From UBA4408 sp002389785 (GTDB lineage: Bacteria; Bacteroidota; Bacteroidia; UBA4408), in assembly GCA_035438985.1 (NCBI GenBank), contig DAORJK010000001.1, forward strand, positions 372,001-436,000: a DNA stretch of 64,000 nt, given 5' to 3'. The position numbers and the translations under genes are program-made. Shown piece after piece: positions 1 to 9,059 of the stretch. Position 1 is the first letter of the stretch. Each line of letters opens with the position of its first letter. The notes beneath the pieces are model-generated. The model saw only the letters and a list, made by a program, of their open reading frames with translations. It had not been told where the DNA came from and did no database searches.

Positions 1-2
1 CA

Positions 3-155
3 CAAAATCCGCTCAATCCATTTCACCCTCCACGTACCATTTCAGAGCGCGATGGAAGTATGCGCACTACCGATGAGATGTTTCAGTTTATTATTACCTA
101 TTTGCCTTATGAACCGAACGATGAAAATATTTCGTTGGAAGGGAAATTGAAATAA
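3..155 (+). CDS. C-terminal fragment of an unidentified protein
   Basis: An open frame enters from the left edge and stops with TAA at 153-155, giving about 50 C-terminal residues that include RTTDEMFQFIITYLPYEP and end GKLK. Codon use matches the neighbours. I do not recognise the family from this tail. The next gene, ruvC, is convergent and ends 7 bp away, so the stop is the true gene end. The start and most of the protein lie outside the window. Confidence 0.55.
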   Translation, partial: QNPLNPFHPPRTISERDGSMRTTDEMFQFIITYLPYEPNDENISLEGKLK

Positions 156-162
156 GAATTGT

Positions 163-738
163 TTACTTCACTCGTTTCGCATTATCTTTAATAAAAGCAT
201 CCCAACCCGAATATTTTTTATCGCCAATAGTTGAATTGTTTTGGAAGGTATGACAAACAGCAGCTGCTAGTCCATCGGTTGCATCTAAATCATCGGGCAG
301 TTGCTTAATCTTTAACATGTTTTGCAACATGGCTGCCACTTGCTCCTTTGCAGCATTACCATTGCCTGTAATTGATTGTTTAATTTTTTTTGGAGAATAC
401 TCGAAAATGGGAATATCACGATACATAGCCGCTGCAATAGCAACTCCTTGTGCTCGTCCCAACTTCAGCATCGATTGCACATTTTTACCAAAAAAAGGAG
501 CTTCCACTGCCATTTCATCCGGCTTGTATTCTTCTATCAAGCCTAAAGTACGTTCAAATATTTTCTTCAATCGCAAAGGATGATCATCGTATTTATTGAG
601 GTGCAAAACACCCATAGCCAGCAATGAAATTTTAGTACCGGTACTGTGCACAATTCCATATCCCATAATTGTTGTGCCGGGATCGATTCCTAAAATTACT
701 TTATCTTTTACGGTACTTTTAATTCCTTGTATTGCCAT
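163..738 (-). CDS. ruvC: Crossover junction endodeoxyribonuclease RuvC
   Basis: RuvC is the Holliday-junction resolvase that cuts the four-way junctions moved by RuvAB during recombinational repair. The RNase H-like fold is visible. Numbered from the upstream Met at 771, the acidic residues are D30 in GIDPGTTIMGYG, E90 in AVEAPFFGKN, and D163/D166 in DLDATDGLAAAVCH, matching the four catalytic acids of E. coli RuvC. The frame is open to 771, but the Met at 738 gives a more usual N-terminus (about 191 aa) and leaves room for the divergent promoter at 761-790. No ruvA or ruvB is adjacent. Confidence 0.95.
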   Translation of the reverse strand: MAIQGIKSTVKDKVILGIDPGTTIMGYGIVHSTGTKISLLAMGVLHLNKYDDHPLRLKKIFERTLGLIEEYKPDEMAVEAPFFGKNVQSMLKLGRAQGVAIAAAMYRDIPIFEYSPKKIKQSITGNGNAAKEQVAAMLQNMLKIKQLPDDLDATDGLAAAVCHTFQNNSTIGDKKYSGWDAFIKDNAKRVK

Positions 739-760
739 ATATAATTTCAAAAATACATTA

Positions 761-790
761 TTTTGATGCAATCAATTAGTTTTAACTTTG
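761..790 (+). promoter_or_regulatory. Bacteroidota-type promoter for the DinB-like gene
   Basis: TTTG at 761-764 and TAACTTTG at 783-790 are separated by 18 nt, matching the Bacteroidota primary sigma consensus (TTTG, about 19 nt, TAnnTTTG). The -7 element ends only 10 nt before the ATG at 801, so the mRNA would be nearly leaderless. Assigned by motif only. Confidence 0.55.
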
Positions 791-800
791 ACCAAAAAAA

Positions 801-1292
801 ATGAAAACGGCTAATTATATACAACAACTAGTAAAATATAATGTTTGGGCCAATACTAAAGTGGCTGAGATTTTATGCACACTCACTACTGATGAACTTC
901 AACAAGAAATAATTAGTAGTTTTTCCTCTATTCAAAAAACAGTGCTGCATATTTGGGATGCTGAGTTTATATGGCTCAACCGAATAAATGGAATTCCAAT
1001 TACTACTTTTCCAAGTAAAGCCTATTCAAAGAATAGCGCTATCGATGCATTTGTTAATTGCTCCCTCGACTGGCAAGTGCTGATGGAAAATAAATCGGAT
1101 GCCTATTTTGATGAATTGAGCAGCTACACAAACCTGCAACAAAAAGTATTTAATAACCGAATGGGTGATATTGTTATCCATTGCATGAATCATTCAACCT
1201 ATCACCGAGGTCAGTTAATTACCATGCTTCGGCAACTTGGAAAAGAGCAATTGCCTTCGACAGATTTTATAACCTTTCTTCGAGAAAATTAA
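801..1292 (+). CDS. DinB family four-helix-bundle protein
   Basis: This 163-aa protein has the DinB/YfiT fold, a metal-binding four-helix bundle. The three expected histidines are present: H50 in TVLHIWDAEFIWL and H131/H135 in the C-terminal MNHSTYHRGQL motif. Family members include thiol-dependent transferases (for example bacillithiol S-transferases) and DNA-damage-induced proteins of unknown role; the substrate cannot be read from the sequence. It stands alone, divergent from ruvC, with its own promoter. Confidence 0.88.
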   Translation: MKTANYIQQLVKYNVWANTKVAEILCTLTTDELQQEIISSFSSIQKTVLHIWDAEFIWLNRINGIPITTFPSKAYSKNSAIDAFVNCSLDWQVLMENKSDAYFDELSSYTNLQQKVFNNRMGDIVIHCMNHSTYHRGQLITMLRQLGKEQLPSTDFITFLREN

Positions 1293-1433
1293 TCACTTTA
1301 GTTTTTCGAATTTATTTGTTCGGGCAGTGCTGAAAATCCTAAAAGGACAAACGTTTTATAGAAACTGCAGGAACAAATAGCTTTGCAATTAAGGTTAATT
1401 CAAAAGATCTTGCGTCATTCTAAGTATAAAAAA

Positions 1434-4400
1434 TTATTGCACGACTACTAATTTTTTGTTTAGTGTAAAATTCTCACCTTTCACCACAACAACATAAATC
1501 GCAGAAGCTAATTCCGCAATATCAAGTTTATATTCGGTTACACCTTCAGCAGAAAATATTTTAGTAAAAACTACATTTCCCAGCTTATCAAAAATTTGAA
1601 CCGAATTTACACCAACCTGATTAGTGCTTTTTAATAAAACACTTTTACTAGCTGGATTAGGTGTTAATATTAAGTTACCGCTTGTTAATTTATTTTCGGT
1701 TATACCAACAGCCTTGTTTTTAATATTACTTTTTGATGTATTGATTCCTGTTAATGTACGCAGTGTTGGAGTACAACTTAAACCACCCATATTCGTTACT
1801 AATCGATAACTTGCATTGGGAAACAAATTGTAATCCGGATCGCTTATTTGATTCACATTTCCGGAAGTAATAGCAATGGTTCGCCAAACGCCCGAGCTAA
1901 TGCTATCGCGTAGTAACAAATATTGTAAAACCGGCGTAGTTTGATTTTGTATTTGATAAAAATTCCAATCAAAATTACCATTGCTTTGGTCGTTTAATTT
2001 AATGGTATGATGAAAATCGCTTTTTGCACTTTCGGTTCCACAAGCATCTATGGCCGACAGTTTGTATAACTTTGAAGTAACATTGGGATTGGCATATAAT
2101 AAATTTGAATCAACAAATAAACTTAGTTGGTTATAGCTAACTGATTTTACGTATGAAAAAACATTGGTTATATCCTCTCTATAAATTCTAAAACTATCGA
2201 TTACATCGGTCACCGGTTTTTCCCAAACAAGCACATTGTATTTTGATAAACTATCAACTGTGCAAATACACAATTGAACAGCCGGTGGAATAGAATCAAT
2301 AAAAAGCACAGCGCTACTATCTCTACAACCTGCAAGGCTGGTTACCAGATAGAAATAATTTCCACCCTGAGTAGCCGAATAAGATGCAGCTGTTGCTCCT
2401 GCTATTGCTGAACCTTCGTAAAACCATTGATACGAAAAACCTGTGCCGCTTAAAGCACTTAATAATTCTGGATGATTGGCACAGGCATAAGCTGTTCCGT
2501 TATAAGAAATAGCTGCAGTAACTGCATTGCATGGACCATCAATCTTAGCGATAACTCCATCCCAAGTACCACCTCCAAATGTATTTTGAAAACCATTAGT
2601 AGCAATTCCGGTAGTACTTTGCGTTGTGCCACAAAAAACAATGTCGTTGTTTTTGTCGAGTGTAATTGCATTCGCATACTCTTCCAAATTTCCTCCCAAA
2701 TAAGTTCCAAAAATTCTCTGTCCAAGTGCATTAAATCCGGCAATTAAAATATCACCGGCACCTCCACCAAAAGAAGTTTGAACTGCATTTGACGCGATAC
2801 CTGATGTACTTGAAGTTTCACCGGCAATAAATACATTTCCTTTTGAATCGCTGCTGCACGTAATTGCATAATCGTTACCACCAGATCCATAATAAGTTCC
2901 CCACAACCGATTTCCGGCAGGATCAAACTTTGCTACAAAGGCATCAAGTGGACCCCCTCCAAATGAATTTTGAAATCCTGAAGATGCGATTGAAAAACTA
3001 CTATTTGTTTGTCCACACAAAAAAACATTGTTGTTATAATCAACCGCCACATCAAATGCAATATCCGTATCAATATCGCCATAATATGAGCTCCACTGAA
3101 ATGTTCCACTTCCAGTAAATTTTACAATAAACGCATCCGTAAGTCCACCAAATGTGCTTTGAAAACCGCCTGAAATTTGTTGTCCTAAACCACTGGTACT
3201 TCCACACAAAAACACGTTCCCCAATGCATCCGATGTACACGAATAAGCGCGGTCATCTCCACCATCACCAAAATAAGTTCCCCAAATTCGAGCACCTGAT
3301 GAATTGAACTTTGCTAAAAACCCATCTATGGTAGCAGAAGGTGCGGAAGCCTGATAGGAATTAGGAGTAGCTAGCCCTGTAGAACTATTCGTAGAACCAC
3401 ATAAATAAATATTATTCGAATTATCGATTGCGCAATTATTGGCAACGTCATCGCCAAAACCTCCATAATACGTTGCCCAAACACGAGCACCTGCAGCATT
3501 AAATTTTGCTAAAAAACAGTCGTATTGTCCACCGATAAAACTGTTTTGAAACCCACCGGATGCCATTCCAGAAACACTTGAGGTAAATCCTGAAACATAA
3601 ACATTTCCTCCTGCATCGGCAGCACAACCTTGTCCAATATCCGTATCATTACCACCATAATAAGTAGCCCACTGTCGCGCACCTGCAGCATTAAACTTTA
3701 CAACAAATGCATCGCTAGCTGAAGCATGAGTAGTTTGAAATCCACCCACACTGGCAATACCATTGTTGCTATCGGTTTCACCACTCATAAAAATATTTCC
3801 GCTAGTATCGGTGCTGCACCCATACCCATAATCAGTTCCTGTACCTCCATAATAACTCGACCATTGCAGCGTTGGGTCAATGACGAGTGTTTGGGTTGGG
3901 TCATAATTATCGAGTATAAACTTTACTAGATTTGCAGTTACTTTAAAATTACTTTTTATACTTTTTCCTGTTTCGGATATATAACTGATGGGAGAAACTT
4001 CAGTTAATTCGCCTAATTGTGTCACAATATTGAGGTCACCTTTTTTATTCGTCTGAATAGAACCTGCATGTTTGTAGCGAATACTAATTTGAGTTGGATT
4101 TCCTCCGGGATGAACTATAAAATCATACTCCATTTTCCCATTCTTACTATAAAGTACCCAGTCAATTTGCGGATAAACATTTTGAAAAGTCAATCGCGAA
4201 AATGTGGGAACATTGGTAATACCTTGTGGGCAATTCGCTAAATAAAAATTTTCGTAATACTCACTTTCCTGCCCGGCAATTACTTTTGCAGCAGTGTTTG
4301 AATTTTCAAGGTACATGTCCAATCGAAAGATTTCTGCCTCATTTGATGGATTTGATCGGGCAATGTGTTTTTCATTGAATGCTTGTTTTTGACTATTCCT

Positions 4401-4637
4401 TTTTTTCCATTGATAATAAATTGCTCCCTTGCTGATATATACTTTAACGCCGTTACTTTCGGTGGTGTATAAAACATCGGGCTTTGCTTGCCCATCCATA
4501 TCTATTACTTGCCCTCTATTTTCAACAAATAGCAATTGCTGGTGGTTCGCATTATTATTTAAGCTGCTAACCAACTGCTGTGCTTGTGCCGTAATAAAAA
4601 AGGAAATACATGCACTTAACCAAACTACTTTTTTCAT
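1434..4637 (-). CDS. SBBP-repeat beta-propeller protein with T9SS sorting domain (copy 1)
   Basis: A 1067-aa secreted protein. A signal peptide (about residues 1-19) is followed by a DUF7948-type N-terminal domain (about 35-255; LFVENRGQVIDMDG). Seven SBBP repeats follow (about 260-700), each with a YYGG-like signature, consistent with one seven-bladed propeller. After these come an Ig-like segment (YQWFYEGSAIAGATAA), an FN3-like segment, the linker GINTSKSNIKN, and a type A T9SS sorting domain (LTPNPASKSVLL to the C-terminus). It is probably exported by T9SS and surface-anchored or released; its ligand is unknown. It lies 62 bp downstream of a longer paralogue on the same strand, suggesting tandem duplication. 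Confidence 0.9.
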   Translation of the reverse strand: MKKVVWLSACISFFITAQAQQLVSSLNNNANHQQLLFVENRGQVIDMDGQAKPDVLYTTESNGVKVYISKGAIYYQWKKRNSQKQAFNEKHIARSNPSNEAEIFRLDMYLENSNTAAKVIAGQESEYYENFYLANCPQGITNVPTFSRLTFQNVYPQIDWVLYSKNGKMEYDFIVHPGGNPTQISIRYKHAGSIQTNKKGDLNIVTQLGELTEVSPISYISETGKSIKSNFKVTANLVKFILDNYDPTQTLVIDPTLQWSSYYGGTGTDYGYGCSTDTSGNIFMSGETDSNNGIASVGGFQTTHASASDAFVVKFNAAGARQWATYYGGNDTDIGQGCAADAGGNVYVSGFTSSVSGMASGGFQNSFIGGQYDCFLAKFNAAGARVWATYYGGFGDDVANNCAIDNSNNIYLCGSTNSSTGLATPNSYQASAPSATIDGFLAKFNSSGARIWGTYFGDGGDDRAYSCTSDALGNVFLCGSTSGLGQQISGGFQSTFGGLTDAFIVKFTGSGTFQWSSYYGDIDTDIAFDVAVDYNNNVFLCGQTNSSFSIASSGFQNSFGGGPLDAFVAKFDPAGNRLWGTYYGSGGNDYAITCSSDSKGNVFIAGETSSTSGIASNAVQTSFGGGAGDILIAGFNALGQRIFGTYLGGNLEEYANAITLDKNNDIVFCGTTQSTTGIATNGFQNTFGGGTWDGVIAKIDGPCNAVTAAISYNGTAYACANHPELLSALSGTGFSYQWFYEGSAIAGATAASYSATQGGNYFYLVTSLAGCRDSSAVLFIDSIPPAVQLCICTVDSLSKYNVLVWEKPVTDVIDSFRIYREDITNVFSYVKSVSYNQLSLFVDSNLLYANPNVTSKLYKLSAIDACGTESAKSDFHHTIKLNDQSNGNFDWNFYQIQNQTTPVLQYLLLRDSISSGVWRTIAITSGNVNQISDPDYNLFPNASYRLVTNMGGLSCTPTLRTLTGINTSKSNIKNKAVGITENKLTSGNLILTPNPASKSVLLKSTNQVGVNSVQIFDKLGNVVFTKIFSAEGVTEYKLDIAELASAIYVVVVKGENFTLNKKLVVVQ

Positions 4638-4699
4638 GTTTTTTTACTTATAAATCGTGTTCGATTTTGCCAACTAACTTCGTTCAGAATAGTTTGCAA

Positions 4700-7600
4700 T
4701 TATTTTTTTACAACTAATTTTTTTGTTTCCCTAAAATTATCCCCAACAATGTTCATATGATAAATTCCCGAACTGAATTCTGACAAATCAAGTGTATAAT
4801 TATTCTTGATTAAATCCTGTTCATTTCTGATCATTAATTCCTTTCCTAAAATATCAAGTATTGATACAGTACTTATCCTGATTCCTTTGGAAAGGGATAT
4901 TGTTACTTGGTTATCGGTTGGATTGGGAAATAAATAAATTTGAGAAGCAAGATCATCTTTTGCATTGGATATACCAACAGTGTTAGTTCTGTTTTTGATG
5001 TTTGATTTTGAGGTGTTAATTCCTGATAGCAATTTTTGAGATGGAGAACAAGGTGAAAACCATTTCATTTCAATTTTATACAAAGCGGTGGGATATAAAT
5101 CAGTTGCATTGTCGCTAAAAATGGTGGGTGAGGTAAAAGAAACAAAACCAATGGAATCAAATTGGGAAATAGGTGTATTCGCACGCAAAACTACATAATA
5201 TGCTCCCGTAACATTTACACCTTCATACGGATTCCAGGATAAATTTGTAATACCGGCTCCTAAATTATAGTTGGTTTGCAAAAACAAACAGGTATGCTTG
5301 TCTGAAACAGGCATTGTACTTCGATGATCACAACTATCTACACTTTGCAACAAATAACTCCAAGCCTGGTTATTCGGATTTGACACTGTATCTCTGAAAA
5401 ATCCAGGTGCTGAAGCATCCATCGAATCGACCGCCGTAAATTGATTTCCTGCTGTTTCACGCAAAAACACATAGCGTTTAATGAAATTGTTAGCAGGCTT
5501 TTCAAAGTAGATTAAATTATACATGGAATTAGAATCGACACTAGCATAACAAATTTGAGCAAGTGGAGGAGCCGGATTTATTACTATACGGTTACTGGTG
5601 TCGCTACAAATACCATGATTGGTAACCAGCACAGAATAGGTATCGCTGGTGGTTCCGCTTGCTACAAAAAATGTATCTGTGTTTCCTGTTGAACTTCCAT
5701 TTTTTAACCATAAATAAGTGAAATCTGGAGTTGATGAAAGTGATAAAGTACTGGTTGATGACAAACAAGTATAGGGTGAGCCTGACAACACAATTTGTGG
5801 TTGAGGATAAGCATAAACTTCAACATGAAGCATATTACTAGTACTATCGCAATTATTAATGTTCAACTCTTTAACAAAATAATTTCCTGCTTTATTTGCC
5901 GAATAAAATTGAGCAGTTGCGCCCTGCAAAAGTGTATCATTTCTGTACCATTGATAAATAACGCCCGCGGAACTATTGGCAGTAAGTGTTACACTTTGTC
6001 CATTACAAATTTCCAAACTACCGTTTGCATTGATAAAAGCAGGAGGCTTCAAAAATCCGCTCACGGCAAAGCCAACGCTTTCGGTACTGCATCCTGCGCT
6101 GTTTGTAACGATAACCTTATAAACTGCACTTGCATTTACAACTAAAGAATCGCTGTTTGCACCGGAAATTATTTGATTGTTTACAAACCATTGATAAGTA
6201 TAACCAGCTCCTGTATTCGCATGTAATACCAAGTTATCTCCAATACAAAACAACTGGCTGCTAGCCGAAATACTTGCAAGCGGTGTGGGTAACACAAGTA
6301 CATTAATGCTGTTACTGATGGAATCGCAACCGGTAACACTTGTGGTAATTACTCGATAAGTTCCTGCAGAATCGGCAGTATAACTGATTGAGTTGGCACC
6401 CGGAATGCTACTCCAATTGCCATTTTTGTATTGTTGCCATTGACGAAAAACGATATTAGTATTAGAAGGGGATTTGAGTACAACGGTACTCCCATTACAA
6501 ATATTTGTCGATGTTAACGCTTGAATATGTGCATTTGGCAAAGCACCAATTGCCCCTACTGTTTGAGTGGTAGATGAAATAGGTGGATTGTTTGGCAAAT
6601 TAGAAACAACACGAATTGAATTTCCTGAAAAAGAAGCCCCCACAGTAAGTGGAATATATCCGTGAATTATTCCTGAACTCGCCATCGTTGTTCCCAAAAT
6701 TTCGGGGTTGGTAGTTGAAAAATTGGTATACAATAATGCTCTGAAAATTGTACCTTGAGGGAAATTCCCAATGGTGTTAAAAGGCACCATAACACTATCG
6801 CCCGGGCAAATGGATGTGTTGCTTATGGGTAAAGTAAGTATCACACGGTCATTAAAACGTGCTAACAAAACATCGCTGTTGCCATTGAAAGTACTTGATG
6901 AATTGTAGGCCATTCCAAAAGCGCTGTTGGTACTACCTCCTGCAATTAAATTATTTCCGGTGAATGATACAGAATTAAATGTTTCTGTTCCTTGTGAAGT
7001 CCCTAATGGGGATGACCATTGAAACTGGCCATTTGTTGTAAACTCAGCAACTACAGCATCAATATCGTTGTTATTGTGATTTGCCCCAACAAATCCAACT
7101 CCGTTAATATCCATGAATGGACTGTTACTATATCCTCCAACCACAATTAAATTTGAAGTGTTAATAGAAATACAGGTGGCAATATCGCTTAAAAAACCAC
7201 CAAAATAACTTGCCCAAACTCGATTTCCCAAACTATCAAATTTTACCAAAAACCAATCTTCTAAACCACTTATTGAAGTAGCATAACTACCACTTGTTGC
7301 TAATCCACCGGAAGTTGTGTTTCCTAGCAAATAAATATTTCCGGCAGTATCAATCGCACAATATGCTCCATTGTTGGCTCCTCCGGTTTTTTCGCTTGCA
7401 GTAGGATTGCTCACAGTTGGTGTTCCACCATAATAACTTGCCCATTTTACTGTTAAATCACTGTTGAAGCAAGCAACATAATCATCATCAATTCCTCCTA
7501 AAGTCACATCAAAAGCTCCAGTTGTTGCGATGTTTGAGCTGCTGGCTGTATTGCCTGATAAAAAGTAGGTATTATTTTTTCCTAAACAAATTGTACTTGC

Positions 7601-8938
7601 CAGTTCCTGATCGGATCCTCCATAATAGCTAAATCCATTGGTAACAAGCATGCCACCCGTTAAGTCTAATTTTGCAACAAAAGCATCATTTGCACCTTGA
7701 TAAGAAGTAGAAGTTAAAAATCCGGATGAGCTCGAAGTAACACCACAAACTAACAATTGTGTCCAATCATTCGTTGCACCTGAAAGTTTAACATCACTAA
7801 TATAATCAACATCGTTACCACCGAAGTAAGAGCTGTATTGAAAAGTTCCATTCGTATTAAAAACTGCAATAAAACCATCCGACAATCCATCTAACGTTGT
7901 ATCTGACAATGCACCATTTGGAGTAATTCCTTGTGCACTATTTGTACTACCCACCATTACAGCTTTCGATTGAACTCCATCTGAAACAAATTGTCCGGAC
8001 AGTGCTTCCTCATCTCCTAAACCACCAAAATAAGTAGAATACACAATGGTGCCGCTGTTATCAAAATAGCTATAGAATGCATCTTTTGATCCACCTAAAA
8101 AAGTTTGATAACCGCCACTCGTGGCAATACCAAATAAACTGGAAGTATACCCAAATGCCATGTTTTCAGTAACTTTTGTTATAGACTCGTTTAAGTTTCC
8201 GCCAACATAGCGGCTCCAAACTAAAGTAGGGTCAATTATTAAAGTGGATGCCGAATTATAATTACCCAATTGAAAACTTAGTGTAGAATTTTTCAATACG
8301 AATTGAGATGTAACAGTCGAATTATTTTCAACACTAGTGCACATCGGCTTACCTTCAACCAATTTACCGAGATGAGTTGAAACAACTAATTCGCCGTTTT
8401 CATTTAATTCCAATTTATCGGCATGTGAATAGTTTAATTGAATCAGCTTTGGATTAGCACCTGGATGCAAAACAAAATCATACTCTACGATATTATTTTT
8501 GGTATAAATAACCCAATCAATTTTGGGATAAACATTTTTAAAAATAAGTTTAGTATACCCATGCACATCATTTACCTTGTGTCCCGATAAAAAATAATTT
8601 TCATAGTATTCGCTTTTATTCTCTTTGAAAACGTCACTCGGCTTTTTTGAGTTTACTAAACTCATTTCCAGTTTGTGAAGCTCCATTTTACCTTTCTCCC
8701 CAACTTGCATAAACTGATAATAAATGCCGCTTTCGGTTATAAACAATTTGGTTCCATTGGCACAGTACGTAAATTTTACTTCGTTTCGCGGTGTTCCGTT
8801 TACATCCATTATTTGCCCTTTATTTTCCATAAAAAGTAATGGCTTTTGCTCAGCTGCTTGAATAGCATGGATTTGAAAAATAAGAAGTAGAAGTAAAAAT
8901 TTTACACAATTGAATGGACTGCTTAAAAATGTATTCAT
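4700..8938 (-). CDS. SBBP-repeat beta-propeller protein with Ig-like domains and T9SS sorting domain (copy 2)
   Basis: A 1412-aa paralogue of the next gene downstream. A signal peptide (about 1-28) is followed by a DUF7948-like domain (LLFMENKGQIMDVNG; KNVYPKIDWVIY). Seven SBBP-like blades follow, with signatures such as YFGG and YYGG. Four Ig-like domains with YQW-type cores come next (roughly residues 780-1130), then an FN3-like segment, the linker GINTSKSNIKN shared with copy 1, and a type A T9SS sorting domain (FPNPTDNQVTISL). The extra Ig-like domains explain the size difference. It probably acts at the cell surface, perhaps in adhesion; no enzymatic motif is seen. Confidence 0.9.
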   Translation of the reverse strand: MNTFLSSPFNCVKFLLLLLIFQIHAIQAAEQKPLLFMENKGQIMDVNGTPRNEVKFTYCANGTKLFITESGIYYQFMQVGEKGKMELHKLEMSLVNSKKPSDVFKENKSEYYENYFLSGHKVNDVHGYTKLIFKNVYPKIDWVIYTKNNIVEYDFVLHPGANPKLIQLNYSHADKLELNENGELVVSTHLGKLVEGKPMCTSVENNSTVTSQFVLKNSTLSFQLGNYNSASTLIIDPTLVWSRYVGGNLNESITKVTENMAFGYTSSLFGIATSGGYQTFLGGSKDAFYSYFDNSGTIVYSTYFGGLGDEEALSGQFVSDGVQSKAVMVGSTNSAQGITPNGALSDTTLDGLSDGFIAVFNTNGTFQYSSYFGGNDVDYISDVKLSGATNDWTQLLVCGVTSSSSGFLTSTSYQGANDAFVAKLDLTGGMLVTNGFSYYGGSDQELASTICLGKNNTYFLSGNTASSSNIATTGAFDVTLGGIDDDYVACFNSDLTVKWASYYGGTPTVSNPTASEKTGGANNGAYCAIDTAGNIYLLGNTTSGGLATSGSYATSISGLEDWFLVKFDSLGNRVWASYFGGFLSDIATCISINTSNLIVVGGYSNSPFMDINGVGFVGANHNNNDIDAVVAEFTTNGQFQWSSPLGTSQGTETFNSVSFTGNNLIAGGSTNSAFGMAYNSSSTFNGNSDVLLARFNDRVILTLPISNTSICPGDSVMVPFNTIGNFPQGTIFRALLYTNFSTTNPEILGTTMASSGIIHGYIPLTVGASFSGNSIRVVSNLPNNPPISSTTQTVGAIGALPNAHIQALTSTNICNGSTVVLKSPSNTNIVFRQWQQYKNGNWSSIPGANSISYTADSAGTYRVITTSVTGCDSISNSINVLVLPTPLASISASSQLFCIGDNLVLHANTGAGYTYQWFVNNQIISGANSDSLVVNASAVYKVIVTNSAGCSTESVGFAVSGFLKPPAFINANGSLEICNGQSVTLTANSSAGVIYQWYRNDTLLQGATAQFYSANKAGNYFVKELNINNCDSTSNMLHVEVYAYPQPQIVLSGSPYTCLSSTSTLSLSSTPDFTYLWLKNGSSTGNTDTFFVASGTTSDTYSVLVTNHGICSDTSNRIVINPAPPLAQICYASVDSNSMYNLIYFEKPANNFIKRYVFLRETAGNQFTAVDSMDASAPGFFRDTVSNPNNQAWSYLLQSVDSCDHRSTMPVSDKHTCLFLQTNYNLGAGITNLSWNPYEGVNVTGAYYVVLRANTPISQFDSIGFVSFTSPTIFSDNATDLYPTALYKIEMKWFSPCSPSQKLLSGINTSKSNIKNRTNTVGISNAKDDLASQIYLFPNPTDNQVTISLSKGIRISTVSILDILGKELMIRNEQDLIKNNYTLDLSEFSSGIYHMNIVGDNFRETKKLVVKK

Positions 8939-9059
8939 CTTAATAATATTTATACTAATCTATAAAAAAAGTCTGATTATACTTTATATTCTGGTAAATT
9001 AATTTATTTTTACTCTGCTTAAAAAACAAAGGTTACAAAACTTACTAACACCCGGAAAT

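Noticed and set aside
163..771. RuvC starting at 771
   Set aside because: This start adds 11 atypical residues and reaches into the divergent promoter at 761-790; the Met at 738 is more likely.
2500..3900. DNA repeat array or CRISPR-like spacing
   Set aside because: The periodic similarity comes from coding for the repeated YYGG blades of the SBBP domain; repeats are degenerate and lack uniform spacers.
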